64,000 nt of DNA from Niastella sp. (GTDB lineage Bacteria; Bacteroidota; Bacteroidia; Chitinophagales; Chitinophagaceae), in NCBI GenBank assembly GCA_016710595.1, contig JADJVM010000003.1:124001-188000 (forward strand). The letters run 5' to 3'. Each line of letters opens with the position of its first letter. The stretch's first letter is position 1. This document shows, in pieces, positions 57,301 through 64,000 of this stretch. The position numbers were made by a program, and so were the translations under genes. The notes under the pieces are model-generated. The model saw nothing but the letters and a program-made list of their open reading frames with translations, made no database searches and was not told the origin of the DNA.

Positions 57301-58251
57301 ATGAAAATAACGGATCACATTGAACAGGCGAAAGGAACCCTTGTTTCTTTCGAAATTCTTCCTCCATTAAAAGGTAAAGGCATCCAGTCGCTATACCAGC
57401 AGTTAGATCCATTAATGGAGCATAAGCCTGCATATATCAATGTAACCTATCACCGTAGTGAACATGTTTTTAAAAAAACGGCAGATGGTAATTTTCAAAA
57501 AGTAGTGGTAAGAAAACGGCCGGGTACAGAATCTATTTGTGCCTCTATCATGAATAAGTATAATGTAGATACGGTGCCGCATCTTATCTGTGGTGGTTTT
57601 GATATTAATGAAACAGAAGATGCACTTATCAACTTAAATTATCTTGGCATTGATAATGTTTTGGTGTTGCGGGGCGATGCTGCAAAAAATGAAGCCAACT
57701 TTGATCCGGAACCGGGAGGCCACCGTTATGCAATTGATTTATTAAAACAAGTGGTTAATTTAAACGCCGGCTTATATTTAGAAGAAGATTTAAAAAACAC
57801 ATCAAAAACAAAATTTTGTATTGGTGTGGCCGGTTACCCGGAAAAGCATTTTGAAGCGCCCAACATGGAAAGTGATTTACAATACCTAAAGCAAAAAATA
57901 GATGCCGGTGCCGATTATATTGTTACACAAATGTTTTTTGATAACGCAAAATATTTTGCATTTGTAAAAGCATGCAGAGATTTGGGTATTACTGTCCCCA
58001 TTATTCCGGGGTTAAAACCGATTTACTCTATTAAACAATTAACCGTGTTACCCAAAATATTTCATATTGATTTGCCCACTGCCTTATCCAATGAAATAAA
58101 TAAGTGCAAAACAGATTTAGAAGTAGAAGAAATTGGAGAAGCCTGGCTACTGGCACAATCTCAGGAATTAAAAAAAGCAGGTGTGCCCGTTTTACATTAT
58201 TATACATTGGGCAGGCCACACATGGTGAGCAGGGTAGTTGCTAAACTTTAA
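57301..58251 (+). CDS. metF: Methylenetetrahydrofolate reductase
   Basis: Reduces 5,10-methylene-THF to 5-methyl-THF for methionine synthesis. 316 aa TIM-barrel flavoenzyme: VSFEILPPLKGKG, YINVTYHRSEH, VLVLRGDAAKNE, and DYIVTQMFFDNAKYFAFV. Directly followed by a bidirectional terminator. Confidence 0.95.
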   Translation: MKITDHIEQAKGTLVSFEILPPLKGKGIQSLYQQLDPLMEHKPAYINVTYHRSEHVFKKTADGNFQKVVVRKRPGTESICASIMNKYNVDTVPHLICGGFDINETEDALINLNYLGIDNVLVLRGDAAKNEANFDPEPGGHRYAIDLLKQVVNLNAGLYLEEDLKNTSKTKFCIGVAGYPEKHFEAPNMESDLQYLKQKIDAGADYIVTQMFFDNAKYFAFVKACRDLGITVPIIPGLKPIYSIKQLTVLPKIFHIDLPTALSNEINKCKTDLEVEEIGEAWLLAQSQELKKAGVPVLHYYTLGRPHMVSRVVAKL

Positions 58252-58252
58252 T

Positions 58253-58286
58253 AAAAAGGCTCCTCATATTTCAGGAGCCTTTTTTA
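58253..58286. terminator. Bidirectional terminator between metF and the beta-barrel gene
   Basis: AAGGCTCCT (58256-58264) pairs with AGGAGCCTT (58273-58281), with a T-run after it on the plus strand and an A-run before it serving the minus strand. Confidence 0.88.
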
Positions 58287-58288
58287 TT

Positions 58289-58984
58289 TTATTTTCCTAA
58301 AGGAATGCCCAAAGAAAGACTCAGTGTGCGGAATTTATTTTTATCATCATCGTTATTATTGGTTTGGGTAGAATTTATTTTTGCTAAACCAAGCCCATAA
58401 TTTGCTTTAATGATGATCTTATTTAAATTAAATCCGCCGCCCAGGTTTACGCCATAATCAAATCTTTTTAACCGGTCATAAGAAGCGCCCTCCTGTTGAT
58501 TGGTAGTAGGATCATCATCATTAAATTTTATATCATTTTCACTGGAAAAAACAATGCCTGCAATTTTTCCGTCAATTTTTGATTTGCCGCCTACACCCAT
58601 TGCAATATAGGGACCTGCGTTTATAAAAAATCCATTGTTTTTATTTGCAGCCATGGGGAAATTAATAACCAGGTTTACGGGCAACTGAATATACAAGGGA
58701 TTAAATTTTGCTTTCACATAATCATTTCCATTGTTCCAATAGGTTTCTGCTTTAGCCCCCTGCCCGCTTAACAATAAGCCTGTTTCCAGTTGTAAGGGAG
58801 AGGCTATATCAACACGCCCCATTAGGCCTGCATTAAAAGTAGTAAGCATATTATTCTTTTCCGTTTGGCCATCGGCATCTTTTGAAATATTGGCCAGGTT
58901 TACCCCTCCCTGTACATAAATTTTTTGAGCTTGTACATGGGTTATAAAAAAAGTAGCGACAATAAGAATAAGAAGTTTTTTCAT
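58289..58984 (-). CDS. Outer-membrane beta-barrel protein (porin-like)
   Basis: 231 aa with a signal peptide (MKKLLILIVATFFITHVQAQ). Alternating beta-strand pattern, GGVNLANISKD near the start, INAGPYIAMGVGGK, and a C-terminal NLGGGFNLNKIIIKANYGLGLAKI, the PorT/OMP_b-brl_2 pattern. No ligand known. Confidence 0.88.
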   Translation of the reverse strand: MKKLLILIVATFFITHVQAQKIYVQGGVNLANISKDADGQTEKNNMLTTFNAGLMGRVDIASPLQLETGLLLSGQGAKAETYWNNGNDYVKAKFNPLYIQLPVNLVINFPMAANKNNGFFINAGPYIAMGVGGKSKIDGKIAGIVFSSENDIKFNDDDPTTNQQEGASYDRLKRFDYGVNLGGGFNLNKIIIKANYGLGLAKINSTQTNNNDDDKNKFRTLSLSLGIPLGK

Positions 58985-59060
58985 TGTTCTTGTTTTAGTT
59001 TACAGAATGAGGTTGTATTTACCTGAATCATTTTATTCACATAAATATTTGGGTTAATAA

Positions 59061-59093
59061 AAACAAAAGGCTTGCCACTTATAGTAGCAAGCC
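59061..59093. terminator. Terminator after the SurA-like gene
   Basis: GGCTTGC (59069-59075) pairs with GCAAGCC (59087-59093). The A-rich run 59061-59068 gives a T-rich run on the minus strand, so it closes the gene at 59118-61046. Confidence 0.75.
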
Positions 59094-59117
59094 CTTATAT
59101 TTTTGAATAAAATTTTT

Positions 59118-61046
59118 CTATTTTATCATTTGCTTAACAAGTTTCTCATTCACTTTTACCGGGTATTTTTTCTTTAATGCGGCTAACCAATTTTGTTCCA
59201 GTTGGTTTTGATAATCGTTTATTACCAATCCCTTTGCTTCTTCAAAACTTCTTTGTTGCCCTTCTGTATAATATTGAATATATTTTACAAAAGATGCTGT
59301 GCCATCATTGGCCACCGTGATGGGCGAATAACTTCCAACAGGGGGTTTCACGTTAGTATTTTTGATATCTATTTGCGATAAATCATACCGGCTGCTGTCT
59401 GCCTGAACATTTATATTTTCTTCAGAAATACTACGCCAGTTTTTACCGGCCTGTAATGCTGCCATGGTTTCTTTTGCCAATGCTTCGGTAGAACAATTAA
59501 AAATTAATACCGTAGCGCTTTCTTCCCATTTATATTTTTCTTTATGATCAGCATAATATTTTTTTAATCCTTCTGTATCGCTGCTAGCTTTACCCCATAC
59601 ATTGCGTTCCATAATTTCAAATAATAAATTGCCTTCTTTAAATTCATTTAACTGGAAGTTAAAATCAGCATTGTATTTTTCAAGATGGTCTTTATAATAT
59701 TGAACAGCGCTAAAGTTGATGAACTTATCCCAGAGTTGGGCATTGGTTTCACCTTTGTATTGCTGGTAGTTCGATTTATAATCCCGTACAAATTTTAACC
59801 AATCTGCCCCGGTCAGCTTTTCGCCATCTTTAAATTTTAATACATTCTTTTTGCTAATAGGCAGGTTCATGGTATATTCTTCAGTAGGGTTTACCATCAG
59901 GCTATCGGCATAGCGGTATAGGTCGGTTGCGTTTACTTCTTTTGCAGGTTTTAATCCGGTAAGGCTGATCAGGCTATTGGTAAATTTTTCTTTAGCTGCA
60001 TTTATCCTGCTATCTTGCGATACCATTCTCCTTAATTCTGCCTTGTTATTTAAATCCTTCTTATCAGATACTACCGGTGTTTTACCAAGCAGTTTTACAA
60101 TATGATAACCAAATGATGTTTTAAATGGCTTACTTACATCGTTTATTTTTTGAAGCGCCATGACCGGGTTCATAAAATCGTTGCTATACTTTCCTGTTCC
60201 AAATTCGGGAAGTTCGCCTTCGGCTAAATAAGTAGTTTTATCATCGCTAAACGCTTTGGCAGCTAAGGCAAAGTTCATCCCATTTTGTATTAAATGATAA
60301 ACAGAATCTGCTTTCTGTTGTATGGCAATTTTTACATAATCGGGTGCATTATCCGGTACTGAAAACAATATCTGTGCGATACGCCATTTGCCTACTGCAG
60401 GTCTTTCTGCAATGGGTTTTAAAATATGCCAGCCATTTGGCATTTTAAAAGGTGCAGATAATTTACCAACCGGCGTGTTGTATAATACATTTTCATATTC
60501 ATAAGGAATATTAAAAACGGTTAAGTAACCTAAGTCGGCCCACTTGGCCGGCATGATGTGTTCGCTTATTTCTGCTACCGCCCCTGCATCATCTTTACTG
60601 TGTAATAATTTTTGATAAAGTGCCATTGCGGCTTCGTGTGCCCTTGCGGTATCGGCACCGGGCGGCGTAGGAATCATATAGTGCAGGGCATGAATATCTT
60701 TTTGGCTTCTTTCAAAAGCTTCTTCTTCTAATTTTTCGACTCCTTTTTCATCGTTCAAATAATTATCAGCAATTTGGTTCCTAAAGTTTGCTACATCATA
60801 TTTTATTTGTTGCAGGGTATCTAAATGCAAAGCGTAGGCTTCTTTTACTTTAAGTTTAAAATTGGTGTATAGGTTGATATATTCCCTAATCGCCTTATCC
60901 TTATCGGTGCTGGAAGTATTGTTTTTATTATATGCCTTTAAAAACTCTTCTTTACTAATGGAATAGTGGCCGTAAGAAATTAAGGTTTGGCTAAAACTTT
61001 GGTTCAGCAAAAAAAATGTGAAGCCAAATAAAATAAGTTTTTTCAT
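59118..61046 (-). CDS. SurA-like periplasmic peptidyl-prolyl isomerase
   Basis: 642 aa with a signal peptide. Two parvulin (rotamase) domains are visible: LHYMIPTPPGADTARAHEAAMALYQKL...GYLTVFNIPYEYE...PNGWHILKP and IAQILFSVPDNAP...ELPEFGTGKY...SFGYHIVKL. It assists outer-membrane protein folding. The gene is 17 bp downstream of a thioredoxin-like gene on the same strand. Confidence 0.9.
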   Translation of the reverse strand: MKKLILFGFTFFLLNQSFSQTLISYGHYSISKEEFLKAYNKNNTSSTDKDKAIREYINLYTNFKLKVKEAYALHLDTLQQIKYDVANFRNQIADNYLNDEKGVEKLEEEAFERSQKDIHALHYMIPTPPGADTARAHEAAMALYQKLLHSKDDAGAVAEISEHIMPAKWADLGYLTVFNIPYEYENVLYNTPVGKLSAPFKMPNGWHILKPIAERPAVGKWRIAQILFSVPDNAPDYVKIAIQQKADSVYHLIQNGMNFALAAKAFSDDKTTYLAEGELPEFGTGKYSNDFMNPVMALQKINDVSKPFKTSFGYHIVKLLGKTPVVSDKKDLNNKAELRRMVSQDSRINAAKEKFTNSLISLTGLKPAKEVNATDLYRYADSLMVNPTEEYTMNLPISKKNVLKFKDGEKLTGADWLKFVRDYKSNYQQYKGETNAQLWDKFINFSAVQYYKDHLEKYNADFNFQLNEFKEGNLLFEIMERNVWGKASSDTEGLKKYYADHKEKYKWEESATVLIFNCSTEALAKETMAALQAGKNWRSISEENINVQADSSRYDLSQIDIKNTNVKPPVGSYSPITVANDGTASFVKYIQYYTEGQQRSFEEAKGLVINDYQNQLEQNWLAALKKKYPVKVNEKLVKQMIK

Positions 61047-61063
61047 GATAGGAATCTTCTCTT

Positions 61064-62491
61064 TTATTTTTCTGCCGTCTTGGCAAATTTTACTTTAAGG
61101 AGGTCGTTTATTTGTTCCCAGGTTAATTTTTTAGCTACGATTCTTTTGTCTTTATCGAGCAAAAATAAAGTAGGGGTCATTATTACATCGTATAGTTGTT
61201 TATAACCGGGGCGTTGTGCTGCCACTTCTGCATCGGCCATTTCTTTAGTTTGATGCACATTTACCCAATCATTTATTTTGTGTTCATCAATATAATCTGT
61301 CCATGCTTTTTTATCATACTCAGTAAGCACCGCATAAATTTTAATATTATGCTTTTGCCAGTCTGCCTTGTACACTGAATCTATAATAGGAATTTCGTGT
61401 TTGCAATGGCTGCAATTGGGATCCCAAAATAATACGATTGTATAATCTGCTTTTACATCATATAAAGAAGCGGGCTTATCATTCCTGTTTAAAAGCTGCA
61501 TGTTTGCTGCCGGTTCACCCAACTGGTTTGCCATAAGCATATAAGCCCTTTTGGTGATGGTCTCCATTTGCTTTTCACTCAGCCAGGGCGTTAAGCCTTT
61601 GCTATGGTATTTATCAAACAAGTGCAGGAAAACCGCATCCTGTCCCATATACCGGGGGTTGATATATTCATCCGTAAACCAATTGAGCAACAGCTTATAC
61701 ATGTTACTATCGTTTCGTGCATATAAAAGACGGTAATCTATATCCTTAATTAATGAATCAGGCGATTGTGGCATTACTTCCCGATAATAGCGTTCTAGCT
61801 TAGGTATAAAAAATGGGGTGCGAATAATACGGCCATCCATAAAATTTATTCCAGTCCAGTAATTGGCCTTATAATAATTATATGCTTCCACAGAATCTTT
61901 ATGGGTTACCGGTGTTTTTTTAAGATAGGGCGACTCCTTCATGGCATTTAGCAAAACTGCCATCATAGATTCGGGGTTCTTTGTAATCATTGATTCCCGG
62001 TAATCATTCAGCTCTTTGTTTAATTGCATATACCGCATTTCATGCGTGGTCGAATCTTTAGCCGTTTTTGAACTCATATAGGCAACCCTTTCATCGGAAA
62101 GCTGCCTGCCAACGCCATCAACAAAATGACGATACTGCTGAAAAAGTTCATCTTCTTTTGAACCGGTAATTTTTATTTTATCCAAATTGGCGGTATCAGC
62201 AACAATGTTTATTTTTTGCTCTTTATCAATTAGGAAATCAAAAGAATTTCTTTTGCCAGGAAATACAAAGGCATAGATGCCCCCGGGTAATGCTTCTTTG
62301 CCATCAAAATGAGCAACTCCCCGTTCGTCTATTGCTACAGAGTCCTGTACATTTAAGTTTTTGCCAAAGTGATAAGTAAGGTATGCAATCCCGGCTGAAG
62401 GGTAGGGAGTCTGCACATTAATTTGATAACCCTGTGCAAAACCGTTAATCGCTAAAAATGAAACTGCGGTAAGTGTAAATATTTTTATCAT
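61064..62491 (-). CDS. Thioredoxin-like (TlpA/DUF5106-type) secreted protein
   Basis: 475 aa with a signal peptide (MIKIFTLTAVSFLAINGFAQ). An N-terminal DUF4369-like beta region is followed by a long helical section, then a thioredoxin-like domain with WDPNCSHCKHEIPIID (CxxC) and PTLFLLDKDKRIVAKK. Probably a periplasmic disulfide or redox factor; it heads an operon with the SurA-like isomerase, consistent with envelope protein folding. Confidence 0.88.
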   Translation of the reverse strand: MIKIFTLTAVSFLAINGFAQGYQINVQTPYPSAGIAYLTYHFGKNLNVQDSVAIDERGVAHFDGKEALPGGIYAFVFPGKRNSFDFLIDKEQKINIVADTANLDKIKITGSKEDELFQQYRHFVDGVGRQLSDERVAYMSSKTAKDSTTHEMRYMQLNKELNDYRESMITKNPESMMAVLLNAMKESPYLKKTPVTHKDSVEAYNYYKANYWTGINFMDGRIIRTPFFIPKLERYYREVMPQSPDSLIKDIDYRLLYARNDSNMYKLLLNWFTDEYINPRYMGQDAVFLHLFDKYHSKGLTPWLSEKQMETITKRAYMLMANQLGEPAANMQLLNRNDKPASLYDVKADYTIVLFWDPNCSHCKHEIPIIDSVYKADWQKHNIKIYAVLTEYDKKAWTDYIDEHKINDWVNVHQTKEMADAEVAAQRPGYKQLYDVIMTPTLFLLDKDKRIVAKKLTWEQINDLLKVKFAKTAEK

Positions 62492-62647
62492 AATAGTAAA
62501 AGAAAAAAGTGAACAAATGTATTTAAAACCTCCCGTTTTATACTTGATTTAATAAGATAGGCCTTTAAATTATTACATATTGTTAACAATAAACAGGGAT
62601 ATACAACTGTTTTTGACATAGTTGCCGGTGTTTCCTAATTTTGGCCG

Positions 62648-64000
62648 GTGGGTAAACGAAGAAATCAAAAGGAAATTATACAAAATGTGGAAGTTGCTGG
62701 CTATGCGGCTGAAGGTAAAGCATTGGCCAGGATAGAAGGTAAGGTGATCTTTATTGAAAATGCTGTACCGGGAGATGTAGTTGATATCATAATTACCAGG
62801 AATAAAAAAGACTGGGCCGAAGGCCGGGTCCTTTCATTAATTACCCCCTCTCCACAAAGAGTAATACCATTTTGTAAACATTTTGGCATTTGCGGAGGTT
62901 GCAAATGGCAAATGCTGCCTTACGAAAAACAACTGGAATATAAACAGCAGGAAGCTGAACAAAACTTTCGCCGAATAGGTAAGCTGGATGGTTTTAAGAT
63001 GATGCCCATCGTAGGTGCTACACAAACCCGGCAGTATAGAAATAAATTAGAATTTACAGCCAGTAATAAAGAATTTTTACCCATCCCCATTCAAAAAAAG
63101 GATAGCTCCATTACTGGCCATCAAGAAAACCCTGCTTTTATTCCCGCCCATGCCATCGGGTTTCATGTTCCCCGAATTTTTGATAAAGTAGTGGATATTA
63201 CGGAATGTCACCTGATGGACGATATTAATAACAGCATCCGCAATACGGTAAGAGATTATGCAAAAGCAAAAAATATTCTTTTTTATGATGCCAGGCAACA
63301 TACTGGCTGGTTACGCAATATCATAATCCGTTATTGTACTACCGGAGAGTTGATGCTGAATGTTGTAATCAATTATGAAGACGCTGAAGAAATTAAATTG
63401 TTGTTAGATCATTTGTTGCAACAGGTAAAGGGCATTACTACATTATTATATACTGTAAATACAAAATGGAATGATAGTTTGTACGACCAGGATCCCATTG
63501 TTTATTTTGGACCTGGTTATGTAAAGGAAAAATTAGAAGACCTGGAATTTATCATTAGCCCAAAATCATTTTTTCAAACCAATACCCGTCAGGCTGAAAC
63601 CCTGTATAAAATTACCCGTGATTTTGCAGGGCTTACAGGAAACGAAGTGGTGTATGACCTGTACTGTGGTACCGGGAGCATCGGTCTTTTTGTAAACAAA
63701 GCGGCAAAAAAAGTAATTGGTGTAGAGCTTATTGAAGAAGCCATTGCCGATGCAAAGAAAAATGCAGCCCTCAATAAAATTGAACATGCTGAGTTTTTTT
63801 CGGGGGATGTAATTAAAATTTGTGATACCTCCTTTTTTGAAATGCATGGGAAGCCGGATGTCATCATCACAGATCCTCCCCGTGCCGGTATGCATGAAAA
63901 ATTAGTGCTTAAACTTTTAGAAATAGCCGCACCCCGCATCGTATATGTGAGTTGCAATACTGCTACACAGGCCAGGGATATTGCCCTGCTCAATGAAAAA
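62648..64000 (+). CDS. rlmD: TrmA/RlmD-family RNA (uracil-5-)-methyltransferase, 3' end outside window
   Basis: 451 codons are open from a GTG at 62648 to the window end; the full protein is probably about 470 aa. It methylates uracil in RNA, most likely 23S rRNA U1939. An N-terminal TRAM domain precedes Fe-S cysteines Cys76, Cys82 and Cys85 (CKHFGICGGC). The SAM site is YDLYCGTGSIGLF, then DPPRAGMHEK, and the catalytic VSCNTATQARD is visible near the end. The RlmD assignment over TrmA/RumB paralogues is inferred from the Fe-S motif and TRAM domain. Confidence 0.9.
   Translation, partial: MGKRRNQKEIIQNVEVAGYAAEGKALARIEGKVIFIENAVPGDVVDIIITRNKKDWAEGRVLSLITPSPQRVIPFCKHFGICGGCKWQMLPYEKQLEYKQQEAEQNFRRIGKLDGFKMMPIVGATQTRQYRNKLEFTASNKEFLPIPIQKKDSSITGHQENPAFIPAHAIGFHVPRIFDKVVDITECHLMDDINNSIRNTVRDYAKAKNILFYDARQHTGWLRNIIIRYCTTGELMLNVVINYEDAEEIKLLLDHLLQQVKGITTLLYTVNTKWNDSLYDQDPIVYFGPGYVKEKLEDLEFIISPKSFFQTNTRQAETLYKITRDFAGLTGNEVVYDLYCGTGSIGLFVNKAAKKVIGVELIEEAIADAKKNAALNKIEHAEFFSGDVIKICDTSFFEMHGKPDVIITDPPRAGMHEKLVLKLLEIAAPRIVYVSCNTATQARDIALLNEK

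Overview
The window reads as chromosomal DNA of a Bacteroidota bacterium, most likely order Chitinophagales (Chitinophagaceae-like). The reasons are a large type II-C Cas9 with a 47-bp CRISPR repeat, lamin-tail and gliding-type C-terminal domains, DUF4920, TAnnTTTG-type promoters, many short lipoproteins, an AT-rich composition, and typical Chitinophagaceae housekeeping genes. The taxonomy is inferred from gene content only.

Positions 1-10373 hold a defence locus: the 3' part of cas9 (its 5' end lies before the window), cas1, cas2, and a CRISPR array of 33 identical 47-bp repeats (5299-7814). The array is followed by a 2435-bp stretch of Mu-like phage head genes (7815-10249) and then two slightly degenerate repeats (10250-10373). 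The phage stretch starts at the last base of one repeat and stops at the first base of the next, so it occupies the place of a spacer. It holds the 3' end of a portal gene, a gpF-like head morphogenesis gene with a nuclease-like C-terminus, a gpG-like gene, and a truncated gene. This is the most unusual structure in the window.

Positions 10500-13136 hold a GH27 alpha-galactosidase, a cupin, and a tRNA-Phe gene. Immediately downstream of the tRNA are five tandem 161/162-bp units. Each carries a tRNA-Phe-like 89-nt sequence in which the 5' half is replaced by a strong hairpin, and each unit has a bidirectional terminator-like hairpin. This is the second unusual structure.

The rest (13227-64000) is mostly ordinary chromosomal sequence. 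It holds recQ, an M48 lipoprotein protease, envelope and sugar genes, thiL, an inositol monophosphatase, two glycosyltransferases, a Sua5-type protein, and a PfkB kinase. A tetR-tolC-emrA-emrB type efflux operon follows with a paired operator, then a large lamin-tail secreted protein, asd, a PIN-domain pseudogene, an OmpA lipoprotein with a structured leader, and an orphan 2-oxoacid:ferredoxin oxidoreductase beta subunit. The last stretch carries a two-component system, an amidase, a SWIM/SNF2 helicase, comB, gcvT, a GH3-like adenylase, lptB, metF, a SurA-like isomerase, a thioredoxin-like protein, and an RlmD-type rRNA methyltransferase cut by the window end. Several operons run on the minus strand, and convergent pairs are often separated by clear bidirectional terminators.
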